A DNA stretch of 64,000 nucleotides from Phycisphaeraceae bacterium. GTDB lineage: Bacteria; Planctomycetota; Phycisphaerae; Phycisphaerales; UBA1924. The notes under the pieces are model-generated. The model made no database searches, had not been told where the DNA came from, and saw only the letters and a list, made by a program, of their open reading frames with translations. The DNA lies in NCBI GenBank assembly GCA_026126305.1, contig JAHCJI010000001.1:124001-188000 (forward strand). Reading direction: 5' to 3'. Positions 8,891 to 17,330 of this stretch are shown one piece after another (the stretch's first letter is position 1; each line of letters starts with the position of its first letter). Made by a program: the position numbers and the translations under genes.

Positions 8891-8975
8891 GGGCGTGTGC
8901 CAGAGTGGACTAATGGGACGGATTGCAAATCCGTTTGGCGAAAGCCAGTCGTGGGTTCGAATCCCACCGCGCCCT
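8891..8975 (+). tRNA. tRNA-Cys (GCA) with a long variable arm
   Basis: An 85-nt cloverleaf. The acceptor GGGCGTG pairs with CGCGCCC and the discriminator is T, as expected for cysteine. The anticodon arm ACGGA-TTGCAAA-TCCGT gives anticodon GCA. The T arm is GTGGG-TTCGAAT-CCCAC. The D arm CCA...TGG has a three-pair stem like serine tRNAs. Between the anticodon and T stems are 16 nt containing a TGGC-GAAA-GCCA hairpin, a class II variable arm rather than the usual 4-5 nt. The CCA end is not encoded. It lies 54 bp upstream of the citrate synthase start. Confidence 0.9.
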
Positions 8976-9029
8976 CTTCAGCGACGCTTGCGTGTCGCCA
9001 TACGAAAATTTCCCGATCGGAGGATCCCC

Positions 9030-10199
9030 ATGACCACCGCTGCCCCCGCCCCCAAGGCCGGCCTGGAAGGCGTTGTCGCCGGTGACACGGCCATCTGCAA
9101 CGTCGAGCAGGACGCGCTGATCTACCGCGGCTACGAGATCCACGACTTGGCCGAGAATGCCACGTTCGAGGAGGTCGCCTACCTGCTGCTCGAAGGGGAG
9201 AAGCCCACCGCCGAGCAGTTGCGGTTCTTCAAGGACGAGCTCATCGCCAATCGCGCCCTGCCGCCGGCGGTCATCGACTACCTCAAGACCGTGGGCCCAA
9301 TGGTGGCCCAGGGCGCTGCCGTCCCGATGGACATCGTGCGCACGGCCGTGAGCCTGCTGGGCAACCTCGACATGGAAAGCCAGGCCATCACGCCCGAGGC
9401 CAACCTGCGCAAGGCCAAGCGACTCACCGCCAAGATCCCCACCATCATCGGGCACATGCAAAACGTCATCGACGGCAAGCCCATCGTCGCGCCCGACACC
9501 GGCGGCGACGCCAACCTCGGCCACGCGGCCAACCTGCTGTACCTCATGAGCGGCCAGCGCCCCGACAAGGAAGCCGAAAAAGTCGTGGACGTGTCGCTCA
9601 CCCTCTACGCCGAGCACGACTACAACGCCAGCACGTTCACCGGTCGCGTCATCGCCGGTACGCTCAGCGACATGCACGGCGCGGTGACGGGCGCCATCGC
9701 CGCCCTGAAGGGCCCGCTGCACGGCGGGGCCAACGAGGCCGCCATGGACATGCTCCGCGAGATCATGGCCGACCTCAACGGCAACATCGACCCCGGTGCC
9801 GTCCGCGATTGGATGCACAAGGCCTTCGACGAGAAACGCAAGCTCATGGGCTTTGGCCACCGCGTCTACAAGAACGGCGACCACCGCGCCCCCATCCTGC
9901 ACGCCCTGGGCCGTGCCGCCGCCAAAAAACGCGGGGCCGAGTTCGTCAAGTGGTTCGAGCTGGGCGAGATCGTCCAGAAGATCATGCTCGACGAGAAGAA
10001 CATCCACCCCAACGTCGACTTCCCCTGCGGCATGACCTACTACGCCCTGGGCATCCCCGTGCCGCAGTACACGCCCATCTTCGTGGCCGCCCGCATCACC
10101 GGCTGGGCCGCCCACATCATGGAACAGCACGCCAACAACCGCCTCATCCGCCCCCGCGCCAACTACGTCGGGCCCGACCTGCGGAAGTGGAATGCCTGA
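9030..10199 (+). CDS. gltA: Citrate synthase (short, Gram-positive/methylcitrate-like type)
   Basis: Condenses oxaloacetate with acetyl-CoA at the entry of the TCA cycle. The catalytic triad is visible: His231 in LHGGANEAAM, His277 in GFGHRVYK and Asp330 in VDFPCGM. At 389 aa it belongs to the shorter type II-lacking group, which also includes 2-methylcitrate synthases. No other methylcitrate genes are nearby, so citrate synthase is preferred. The N-terminus (about residues 10-30) reads LEGVVAGDTAICNVEQ, typical of the family. ATG 9030 has CGGAGG 6 nt upstream. An open frame upstream overlaps the tRNA and is not coding. Confidence 0.95.
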   Translation: MTTAAPAPKAGLEGVVAGDTAICNVEQDALIYRGYEIHDLAENATFEEVAYLLLEGEKPTAEQLRFFKDELIANRALPPAVIDYLKTVGPMVAQGAAVPMDIVRTAVSLLGNLDMESQAITPEANLRKAKRLTAKIPTIIGHMQNVIDGKPIVAPDTGGDANLGHAANLLYLMSGQRPDKEAEKVVDVSLTLYAEHDYNASTFTGRVIAGTLSDMHGAVTGAIAALKGPLHGGANEAAMDMLREIMADLNGNIDPGAVRDWMHKAFDEKRKLMGFGHRVYKNGDHRAPILHALGRAAAKKRGAEFVKWFELGEIVQKIMLDEKNIHPNVDFPCGMTYYALGIPVPQYTPIFVAARITGWAAHIMEQHANNRLIRPRANYVGPDLRKWNA

Positions 10200-10208
10200 A
10201 CGGAAGAA

Positions 10209-10275
10209 GGGATTAGGGATTAGGGATTGGGCATCAGGCTCAGGATTCTTCTCCCTAATCCCTAATCCCTAATCC
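10209..10275. repeat. (GGGATTA)n / (TAATCCC)n inverted repeat abutting a start codon
   Basis: Three GGGATTA heptamers at about 10209-10228 face about three and a half TAATCCC heptamers at about 10253-10275 across a 25-nt loop. The arms pair over about 20 bp. The right arm ends 2 nt before the tryptophan dioxygenase ATG and leaves no room for a Shine-Dalgarno sequence. The element could terminate gltA transcription, control the next gene, or be a mobile repeat. Confidence 0.85.
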
Positions 10276-10277
10276 CT

Positions 10278-11138
10278 ATGTCCCAACGCGACCTCGAACC
10301 AACCCTGCACACCGACCTGGCCGACCGCATGACCTACGGCGGCTACTTGCAATTGGACAAGATCCTCTCGGCCCAATCGCCCCTGAGCAGCCCGGCGCAC
10401 CACGACGAGATGCTGTTCATCATCCAGCACCAGACCAGCGAGCTGTGGCTGAAGCTCATGGTCCACGAACTGCGCGCCGCCATCGAAGCCGTGCGGCGTG
10501 ACGACCTGGAACCCTGCTTTAAGATACTCGCCCGCGTCAAGCACATCCTTGCCCAGTTGCTGAATCAATGGAGCGTGCTGGCCACGCTCACACCCACCGA
10601 GTACGCCCAGTTCCGAAGCGTGCTGGGCAACGCCAGCGGCTTCCAGAGCTACCAGTACCGACTGGTCGAGTTCCTGCTGGGCAACAAGGACCGGCGGATG
10701 CTCGAGGTCCATCGGCACGACGCCGACGCCTACCCCATCCTCAAGGAAGCGCTCGAGGGCCCGAGCATCTACGACGCCTTCCTGGCCTTCATGCTCCGCG
10801 CGGGCCTGCCCGTGCCGCGAGAGGCCGTTGAGCGCGACCTCACCTTGCCGCGCGAGATGGACGAGGGCGTGATCGCCGTTTTCAAGACCGTCTACGAAGA
10901 CCCCCACCAGCACTGGCAGGCATACGAGATGGCCGAGAAGCTGGTGGACGTGGACGACCAGTTCGGCCAGTGGCGCTACCGCCACCTGCGCACGGTCCAC
11001 CGCATCATCGGCATGAAGCGCGGCACCGGCGGCTCATCGGGCGTGCCCTTCCTACGCCAGATGATCGACCACCAGTTCTTCCCGGAGTTGTGGGAAGTCC
11101 GCACCAGGATCGACGAGCTGCCGAGCTCAATGAAGTAA
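10278..11138 (+). CDS. kynA: Tryptophan 2,3-dioxygenase
   Basis: A haem enzyme opening the indole ring of L-tryptophan to N-formylkynurenine, the first step of the kynurenine pathway. The substrate-site helix [14 protein letters not shown] carries the active-site His51. The haem-ligand region [14 protein letters not shown] has the proximal His at about 236, followed by the flexible loop motif [10 protein letters not shown]. Length (286 aa) matches bacterial enzymes. No other kynurenine genes lie within the window. The start is ATG 10278, since TYGGYL follows at the usual distance; there is no Shine-Dalgarno sequence, and the leader is the heptamer hairpin. Confidence 0.95.
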   Translation: MSQRDLEPTLHTDLADRMTYGGYLQLDKILSAQSPLSSPAHHDEMLFIIQHQTSELWLKLMVHELRAAIEAVRRDDLEPCFKILARVKHILAQLLNQWSVLATLTPTEYAQFRSVLGNASGFQSYQYRLVEFLLGNKDRRMLEVHRHDADAYPILKEALEGPSIYDAFLAFMLRAGLPVPREAVERDLTLPREMDEGVIAVFKTVYEDPHQHWQAYEMAEKLVDVDDQFGQWRYRHLRTVHRIIGMKRGTGGSSGVPFLRQMIDHQFFPELWEVRTRIDELPSSMK

Positions 11139-11158
11139 CAATCGATCGGCTGCCAGTG

Positions 11159-11977
11159 TCATGGACTGCCAAGTAGCTCAACCGTGCTCATGATCGACTC
11201 CATCTGCTCTTGGTGCGTGCCGAGAACAAACTCACGGTTCATTGGGTTTCCGCCCCGCCGCCTGAACGCCCACTCGCCGTCGAGTTGGAGGATTGCATCG
11301 ATACCCAAAGGATCTTCGGGCTCGTATCGCGCGAACGCGGACTTGAGGAGTTCGCGATCGGCGCCATGCCACAACTCAAAGTTTTCTTGGACGAAGCGGG
11401 CAGCGTCCGCGAGCATCTCTATTGCAGCCATCCACTCCAATACATCGCTCGAAGCGGTTTGGTGTGCCAGCCTCACTACACCCGCCACACGCTCAGCCGA
11501 TTTTCGTGACTCTTCGAGATCGGCCAGCCGGCTGGCATCCGCCAGCAGCACAACCTGCCAAAATTGCGACACGTTGAGATGGGGATGCCGCGTGCCCTCG
11601 AGGCCACCATGATAGTAGAATTGCTGAGCCCAATCACACCGTTCGAGCCGAGTCGCCGCCAAGGCCTGCTCAATCTGTTGCTGAGCCCGTTCGAGTTGCC
11701 GGGCACCAGTGAAGAGGCCTTCTTGAGGATCAAAATCCAGTATCCCAAGTTCCTGAAGCTCCAAGAAAATCACGTGATACTCAAACGCAGCATTTTGAAC
11801 GCTCTGAGCTTCGCTCCTCTGTTCTTCCTGTTGGGCAGGTGCCTGTGACTTGGCCTCGGATGATTCCGCGGGCTGCTCCCCGCAACCGATGATGCCAAGA
11901 ACGACGACAATGGCCATTGCTGAAGCAAGTTGAACTGGCTTCAGCACGTACCTTCGGTCGTAGTGGTTTGTGTTCAT
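11159..11977 (-). CDS. Predicted lipoprotein, 272 aa
   Basis: An N-terminal hydrophobic segment (AMAIVVVLGIIGCGEQ) ends in a lipobox with the acylated Cys near residue 32. A Ser/Glu/Gln-rich linker follows (about 35-60), then a mainly helical, charged domain without a recognised motif. It is presumably membrane-anchored on the periplasmic side. GGGGGT lies about 5 nt before ATG 11977. Its codon use looks less GC-biased than that of its neighbours. It is convergent with kynA, with a 20-bp gap, and 28 bp downstream of the histidine kinase on the same strand, so those two may be co-transcribed. Confidence 0.65.
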   Translation of the reverse strand: MNTNHYDRRYVLKPVQLASAMAIVVVLGIIGCGEQPAESSEAKSQAPAQQEEQRSEAQSVQNAAFEYHVIFLELQELGILDFDPQEGLFTGARQLERAQQQIEQALAATRLERCDWAQQFYYHGGLEGTRHPHLNVSQFWQVVLLADASRLADLEESRKSAERVAGVVRLAHQTASSDVLEWMAAIEMLADAARFVQENFELWHGADRELLKSAFARYEPEDPLGIDAILQLDGEWAFRRRGGNPMNREFVLGTHQEQMESIMSTVELLGSP

Positions 11978-12005
11978 CTTGTACCCCCAGTTCGTGAAGT
12001 CTAGC

Positions 12006-12857
12006 TCACTCCACCCCCGGCAGCGAAATCACAAAATCCGTCCCCCGCCCCACCTCGCTCGTGTACGACAGCTCGCCGCCGCTGGCCTGGATGATGCGTC
12101 GGCTCGTGGGCAGGCCCAGGCCGCTGCCGCCGGCCTTGGTCGTGAAGTAGGGATGGAAGATCCGTTCGGCCGTCTCGGGGGCGATGCCCGGGCCCGTGTC
12201 GGTGACGTGGACCTCAAGCCTTCCATCGCGCGGACGCTGGCGCACGCGGAGCATGAGCTCTCGCGGCGTGCCCTCCGGCGTGCCCGCCATCGCCTGCGTG
12301 GCGTTGAGCATCAGGTTCAAGACCGCCTGCTTCAGCCGCGGCGCGTCCACGTTCGCCCACGCGGCCTGGGGCGAGAGCTCCACGCGCAGCCGCACGCCCT
12401 GGCTCTGAGCCTGGGGCAGGAAGAAGTCGGCCAGTTCCTCGACCAGGCGGTTCAGGTCGGTGCGCTGGGGCGAGAGGCGCAGCTCGCCGGCGAACTCAAG
12501 GAAGTCGCTGAGGATGTCACCCAGCCGCTCGACCTCGCGCCTGAGCGTGCCCGCCCGGCGCACCAGCCGCCCGCGCTGCTGCTCGTCGAGCCCGTCGAGT
12601 TCTTCCACCGCCTCGGCCAGCAGTTGCGTGTTCATCGCGATGGTCGACAGCGGGTTCTTGATCTCGTGCGCCAGCCCGCCGGTCATCGAGCCGATCTCGG
12701 CCAGGTGCTCGGCGGCCCGGGCGCGGCCCTCGGCCTGCCGCGCGCGGCGCGTCAGCAGCCGCGTGGCCCACCAGCCCGCGCCCGAGGCAATCAACAGCCC
12801 AGCGCCAAGCCCCGCCAGCGCCACCTCCCACTGTTCTGTCCAAGGCTCGATGGCCAT
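12006..12857 (-). CDS. Sensor histidine kinase, NtrB-like, no sensor domain
   Basis: A 283-aa kinase with one N-terminal membrane helix (about residues 12-32), a short coiled linker, and then the H-box GGLAHEIKNPLS with the phosphoacceptor His64. The ATPase half has the N-box (LNLMLNATQAM), G1 (DTGPGIA), F-box (FHPYFTTK) and G2 (GSGLGL). There is almost no periplasmic loop and no PAS or HAMP domain, so it may sense membrane state or a partner protein. No response regulator gene is present in the window, making it an orphan. TATGCT lies 9 nt upstream of ATG 12857. Confidence 0.85.
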   Translation of the reverse strand: MAIEPWTEQWEVALAGLGAGLLIASGAGWWATRLLTRRARQAEGRARAAEHLAEIGSMTGGLAHEIKNPLSTIAMNTQLLAEAVEELDGLDEQQRGRLVRRAGTLRREVERLGDILSDFLEFAGELRLSPQRTDLNRLVEELADFFLPQAQSQGVRLRVELSPQAAWANVDAPRLKQAVLNLMLNATQAMAGTPEGTPRELMLRVRQRPRDGRLEVHVTDTGPGIAPETAERIFHPYFTTKAGGSGLGLPTSRRIIQASGGELSYTSEVGRGTDFVISLPGVE

Positions 12858-13005
12858 CGTGACCAGAGCATAGTGGGCACCGGCGTCGGGGATGGGGCAA
12901 TGGGATCATCCGAACAATCGCCCATTCCTATTGCCAACCGAGTGTACTTGTGACATTTAGGGACAGCTATGGGGCTTGTTCTGAAGCCCAGACTACGAAT
13001 AATCC

Positions 13006-13293
13006 CTATCGTCTGGCCGCCCGATTGGCCTTTCGGCTCTGGGGTGTCTCGACGATGCCGCGCACGACCGCGCGCGTGGCCTTCCAGCCGCGATCGGTTC
13101 GCTGGGCGTCGTACTCCACCGTCGAGCCGTCACGCAGCGAGCGGAAGCCCGGCGATCCCTTCACGATCACGCTGAAGTGTACGAAAATATCCTGGCCTTG
13201 CGGGCCGATGATGAAGCCCCAACCCCGCTGTGCATCGAACCACTTTACGACACCTTCCGCGCCAACGATCGTGTCGCTTGCGTGCTCGGACAT
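13006..13293 (-). CDS. Cold-shock domain protein
   Basis: A 95-aa RNA/DNA-binding protein. The cold-shock fold occupies about residues 12-78, with RNP1-like VVKWFDAQRGWGFI and RNP2 DIFVHFS, followed by a basic C-terminal tail (QSRKANRAARR). Such proteins melt RNA secondary structure. ATG 13293 is chosen because GGCGGAG lies 8 nt upstream and the domain then starts at the usual distance; a longer frame to 13377 exists. The second aromatic RNP1 position (GFGF in CspA) is GWGF here. It is a single-gene unit. Confidence 0.9.
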   Translation of the reverse strand: MSEHASDTIVGAEGVVKWFDAQRGWGFIIGPQGQDIFVHFSVIVKGSPGFRSLRDGSTVEYDAQRTDRGWKATRAVVRGIVETPQSRKANRAARR

Positions 13294-13497
13294 GCGTGCG
13301 ACTCCGCCGCCATCGTCCGCAAACAGCCCCACGTCGCGAACATTCAGGCGGTTCGGTTCCGGGCCGGCGTGTACCAACCCAAGCCGGGCTTACCCAGTTT
13401 ACCACGCGAGCATCCGGTGCGTTACGCGCGTTGTTGGCCTTTCCGAAATTTTAAGGCAAATCAAGCGACCGCATGGCAAAACACCCGATCGTCGACC

Positions 13498-13534
13498 AAA
13501 AAACACACGCCCCGGGTGCCCGGGGCGTGTGTGT
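13498..13534 (-). terminator. Rho-independent terminator after pnp
   Basis: On the reverse strand a 14-bp stem, ACACACGCCCCGGG paired with CCCGGGGCGTGTGT, is followed by six T residues. It lies 27 nt beyond the pnp stop codon. Confidence 0.9.
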
Positions 13535-13560
13535 TCGGTCATGATCGGTTGCCCGAAGGC

Positions 13561-15942
13561 TTACTCCACCGCGGCCGGGCGGCGGTTGCCCTTGTGCTTG
13601 GGCCGGCGGTCGCCCTCACGCGGGCGGCCATCGCGATTGCCGTCGCGGTTTCCATCACGGTTACCGTCGCGGTTGCGATCACGGTCCCGATCGCCACGAC
13701 CGCCACCACGGTCCCCACCACGGCCTTCGCCGCGACCCTCGCCGCGGGGACCGCGATCTCGTCGCTCGCCATCGCGGTCGTCGCCGCCGCGCTCCTCGGG
13801 AGGCAGGGCCTGCTTGCGGCTGAGTTTGATACGGCCCTGGTCATCCACCAGAATGACCTTGACGGTGACCTCGTCGCCCACGTTGACCACGTCGGTGACC
13901 TTCTCGACGTACCCGTCCTTGAGTTCGCTGATGTGGCACATGCCGTCGGTGCCCGGGGCGATCTCGATGAACGCGCCGAAGTCGCGCACGCTCACGACCT
14001 TGCCCGTGTAGATCGAGCCGACCTTGATCTCTTCGCCCAGCGCCTCGATCTCCTGCTTGGCACCGGCGAGCCCGTCGGCGTCGGTCGAGGCCACCGAGAC
14101 CGTGCCGTCCTCGGCGACGTCGATCTGCACACCCCAGCGCTCCTGGATGGCCCGGATGGTCTTGCCCCCGGGGCCGATGAGCTTACCGATCTTTTCCGGG
14201 TTGATCTTGATCGTCTCGATGCGCGGCGCGTATTTACTGATATCCGCGCGCGGCTCTGGGATGATCTTCTCCATGATGCCGATGATCTGGAGGCGCCCCA
14301 CGCGGGCCTGCTCGAAGATGGCTTCGATCTGGTCGAGGTCGAGCCCGCGGGCCTTGAGATCCAGCTGGATGCCCGTGATGCCCTCGCGGGTGCCAGCCAC
14401 CTTGAAGTCCATGTCGCCGAAGTAGTCCTCCTCGCCGATAATGTCGGTGATGAACACCTCGTTCTGCCCGTTCTCATCGGTCACGCGGCCGACGGAGATG
14501 CCCGCGCACGTGGCGCGGATGGGCACGCCCGCGTCCATGAGCGCCAGGCACCCGCCGCAGATCGACGCCATCGACGACGACCCGTTGCTCTCGGTAATGT
14601 CGCTCACCAGCCGGATGGTGTAGGGGAACTCGTCGGGCCCGGGCAGGATGCCCAGCAGGCTGCGTTCGGCGAGCGCGCCGTGGCCGATCTCACGCCGGCC
14701 AGGTCCCATGATGCGACCCGCCTCGCCCACGCAGAAGGGCGGGAAGTTGTAGTGCAGCGTGAACTTCTTGGAATACTCGGGCAGCAGCCCGTCGATGATC
14801 TGCGCGTCCTTGCCCGTGCCCAGCGTGCAGCTGACAAGGCTCTGCGTCTCGCCACGCTGGAAGAGCGCCGAACCGTGCGTGCGCTCGAAGAAGCCCACCT
14901 CGCCGAAGATCGGGCGCAGCTCGTTCGTGCCGCGGCCGTCGGCGCGCAGGCCCTTGTCGACCAGCAACTGCCGCGTGACCTTCTTCTCGAGCGTGCGGAA
15001 GGCCTCCTTGGCCATGCCCCGACGCTTCACGCTCAGCAGGTGCTCGCCCGGCGTGCCGTCTTCCACAACGGCAAAGTGCTCGTCGAGCACCTCGTTGAGG
15101 ATGGCACGCACCGCCTCGCTGCGGTCCTGCTTGCCGGGGATCTGCCGGGCCTTGTACAAACGGGCCTTGGCCGCCTTGGCGACGGTCTCCACAACCTCGG
15201 GGTCGGGCAGGCTCAGGTTGCCAAGTCGTTTTTCCTGGCCCACCTCGGCCACCAGATCGTCGATCAGGCCCAGCACCTCAGCGATGGTGTCCTGGCCGAA
15301 CTCGATGGCCGCCAGTACGTCCTCGTCGGGCACCTCGGCCGCGCCAACCTCGATCATGTTGATCCCGTCGGCGTGGCCGCTGAGCACCATGTCCAGGTCG
15401 CTGTAGTCCATCTGGCTGGCCGTGGGATTGGCCACCAGCACCGGGCCGTCATCGGTATGCACGCGCCCGACGCGGACCGTGGCGATGGGGCCCTCGAAGG
15501 GGCAGTCGCTGATGGCCAGCGCCGCCGACGCCGCCACGCCCGCCAGCACGTCCGTGTCGTTCTCGCCGTCGTGGCTCATGACCCAGCACTGGATCTGCAC
15601 CTCGTCGATGAACCCATCGGGAAAGAGCGGGCGGATAGGTCGGTCGATCATCCGCATCGTCAGGATCTCCTTCTCGTTCGGAGCACCCTCACGCTTGCGG
15701 AACCCGCCGGGAAACTTGCCCGCGGCGGGCAACTTCTCGCGGTAGTCCACCTGGAGCGGAAAAAAGTCCAGCCCGGGCCGCGGGTCGGCCCGGACCACCG
15801 TGGCCAGCACAGCGCTGCCGCCATACCGCAGGATCACCGCGGAAGACGCCAGACGCGCCACCACCCCGGTCTCAATGGACATCGTGCGGCCGGCGACTTC
15901 ACGCTCGACCTTGACCTGCTCGGAAATGATCACCTTCGACAT
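13561..15942 (-). CDS. pnp: Polyribonucleotide nucleotidyltransferase (PNPase) with RDGN-rich tail
   Basis: A phosphorolytic 3'-5' exoribonuclease and degradosome component. Two RNase PH cores are seen, the first with FPLQVDYREK and the second with LRADGRGTNELRPI, plus SSMASICGG and a D-x-K metal site (FGDMDFKVAG). They are followed by a KH domain (IGKLIGPGGKTIRAI, about residues 560-620) and S1 (GKVVSVRDFGAFIEI, about 630-700). The final 70 residues are an Arg/Asp/Gly-rich tail with repeated RDGN units, probably disordered. At 793 aa it is longer than E. coli PNPase because of this tail. ATG 15942 has AGGGG about 10 nt upstream. It lies downstream of rpsO, the conserved bacterial order. Confidence 0.97.
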   Translation of the reverse strand: MSKVIISEQVKVEREVAGRTMSIETGVVARLASSAVILRYGGSAVLATVVRADPRPGLDFFPLQVDYREKLPAAGKFPGGFRKREGAPNEKEILTMRMIDRPIRPLFPDGFIDEVQIQCWVMSHDGENDTDVLAGVAASAALAISDCPFEGPIATVRVGRVHTDDGPVLVANPTASQMDYSDLDMVLSGHADGINMIEVGAAEVPDEDVLAAIEFGQDTIAEVLGLIDDLVAEVGQEKRLGNLSLPDPEVVETVAKAAKARLYKARQIPGKQDRSEAVRAILNEVLDEHFAVVEDGTPGEHLLSVKRRGMAKEAFRTLEKKVTRQLLVDKGLRADGRGTNELRPIFGEVGFFERTHGSALFQRGETQSLVSCTLGTGKDAQIIDGLLPEYSKKFTLHYNFPPFCVGEAGRIMGPGRREIGHGALAERSLLGILPGPDEFPYTIRLVSDITESNGSSSMASICGGCLALMDAGVPIRATCAGISVGRVTDENGQNEVFITDIIGEEDYFGDMDFKVAGTREGITGIQLDLKARGLDLDQIEAIFEQARVGRLQIIGIMEKIIPEPRADISKYAPRIETIKINPEKIGKLIGPGGKTIRAIQERWGVQIDVAEDGTVSVASTDADGLAGAKQEIEALGEEIKVGSIYTGKVVSVRDFGAFIEIAPGTDGMCHISELKDGYVEKVTDVVNVGDEVTVKVILVDDQGRIKLSRKQALPPEERGGDDRDGERRDRGPRGEGRGEGRGGDRGGGRGDRDRDRNRDGNRDGNRDGNRDGRPREGDRRPKHKGNRRPAAVE

Positions 15943-16357
15943 ATGCAAAAAACCCCTGTGGGTAGTGGCCGGCAGCCGCTCCGTTGGACCACCGGCGTGG
16001 AAAAGTCAACCGCCGGGCATCTTGCTGGTCGTCTCACCAGGCAACGCACCGGCCGCGAGGGAAAGAGGGTCGAGAGGAGGAAGGGGCAGAGGGCGCTACG
16101 CAGTGCAAAACTCAAACGACTGAACACTGCGAAGCGCCGACTGCTCCTTCGGCCTTGCGAACCCCCGCTTTGGACGGGCCAACCGGGCCATGCCGGCCCA
16201 GAACGCGTGGCCCGGGTTGTCAGAACGGAGCGGCCTCTTTCCCCCGCGCCCATGCACGGGGCCCGCCCCGGGAATGCCTCTAAACAGGCCGCATGGGCCC
16301 AATCCCCCAGACACAACACGGCCCGGCACGGGGGCCGGGCACGGGGGGGAAAATTTC
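15943..16357 (-). other. 415-bp rpsO-pnp intergenic region
   Basis: No credible gene is seen. A GCCCGGC/GCCGGGC hairpin at 16321-16340 follows the rpsO stop codon without a T-run. It could be an attenuator or an RNase III-type processing site like that between rpsO and pnp in E. coli. The rest shows no recognised element. Confidence 0.5.
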
Positions 16358-16627
16358 TTACTTGCGCAAGCCCAGTTTCTGGATCAGGGCCTTATACGCA
16401 TCGTTATCGGTCCTAGCCAGATACCGAAGCAAACGGTTCCGCTTGCCAACCATCAGGATCAGGCCGCGGCGGCTGTGGAAATCGTGGCGATGCTCGCGCA
16501 GGTGGCCCGAGAGTTCCTTGATCCGACTCGTCAAGACGGCGATCTGAACCTCGGGAGATCCCGTATCGCTCTCATGCCGACGATGCTCGCCAATGACCTC
16601 TTGCTTGACCGCCGCTTCAATTGCCAT
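16358..16627 (-). CDS. rpsO: 30S ribosomal protein S15
   Basis: An 89-aa four-helix ribosomal protein that binds the central domain of 16S rRNA. The family signature [20 protein letters not shown] and the conserved helix [20 protein letters not shown] are complete. Length matches the usual 88-89 aa. ATG 16627 has a purine-rich GGAGAGG about 10 nt upstream. It is the first gene of the rpsO-pnp pair. A small GGGCC-TTCG-GCCC hairpin lies about 90 nt upstream, in the gap before the next gene. Confidence 0.98.
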   Translation of the reverse strand: MAIEAAVKQEVIGEHRRHESDTGSPEVQIAVLTSRIKELSGHLREHRHDFHSRRGLILMVGKRNRLLRYLARTDNDAYKALIQKLGLRK

Positions 16628-16742
16628 AAAGACTGGCCTCTCCGATACTCATGCGGATACCGACATCGATCCACCGCCACCCGGTGGTGCGAGCACTGAT
16701 CATAGGCAGGGGCCTTCGGCCCAGTCGAGCAAGCCGTCGGCA

Positions 16743-17330
16743 CTATCCAAACCAGCGCAGTCGCCAGTTCCCGCCCTCGTTGGACATGTCCATGAAGGTC
16801 CACGCCAGGCCTTCGCGAGCCATGCCCGTCACTTGCAGTCGGATGATGTTGTCTCCCACTTTCTGGAGGATCACCTGAGGGCTGTTCTCCGCCAAAGGCC
16901 CGATCCGGTTGAAAAGCAGTAAGATATCGTCCCGCCTGGCTCGGAGCGTATCGAATGCCTGACTGGGATCGAGCCCCCGGTCTTCATACTCGCCCCGGGT
17001 CTTGTCGCTCAGGATCTGTTCAACAAAGAGTTCACGCTCAAGACCTTGATTCGGGTCGGTGACCGCCCGACGGATATGCGACATCAGATCGCGTGCCGTC
17101 CTCGCCCGAAGGATGATCGTGCCATCGGGCAACACCTGGCGGATCGGGGGCAAGAGCGTCGGATCGATATCGGACGTCCCGCCAGGTACAGGCCGGCCAC
17201 GCTGACTGGGGCTGCCCGAGAGCCTGCCGAAGAGGTCGTTCTTGGGCTTCTCACTGATGACCACTTCCTGGCACCCTGTGAGTGCGAGGGAGATCAACAC
17301 CGCCGCGATGGACGATTCACGTCGTGGCAT
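16743..17330 (-). CDS. Predicted lipoprotein, 195 aa
   Basis: A signal peptide (ESSIAAVLISLALTGC) ends in the lipobox L-T-G-C near residue 20. The mature part has a Pro/Gly-rich linker and then a domain containing DLMSHIRRAVTDPNQ, a helical segment (RARRDDILLLFNRIG) and a C-terminal beta-rich region (IIRLQVTGMAREGLAWTFMD). No family is recognised. ATG 17330 overlaps the last 14 bp of the upstream DinB-like gene, so translation is probably coupled; a longer frame would start at 17375. Confidence 0.65.
   Translation of the reverse strand: MPRRESSIAAVLISLALTGCQEVVISEKPKNDLFGRLSGSPSQRGRPVPGGTSDIDPTLLPPIRQVLPDGTIILRARTARDLMSHIRRAVTDPNQGLERELFVEQILSDKTRGEYEDRGLDPSQAFDTLRARRDDILLLFNRIGPLAENSPQVILQKVGDNIIRLQVTGMAREGLAWTFMDMSNEGGNWRLRWFG

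Noticed and set aside
16321..16340. Terminator directly after rpsO
   Set aside because: The hairpin has no following T-run; it may only slow or process the rpsO-pnp transcript.
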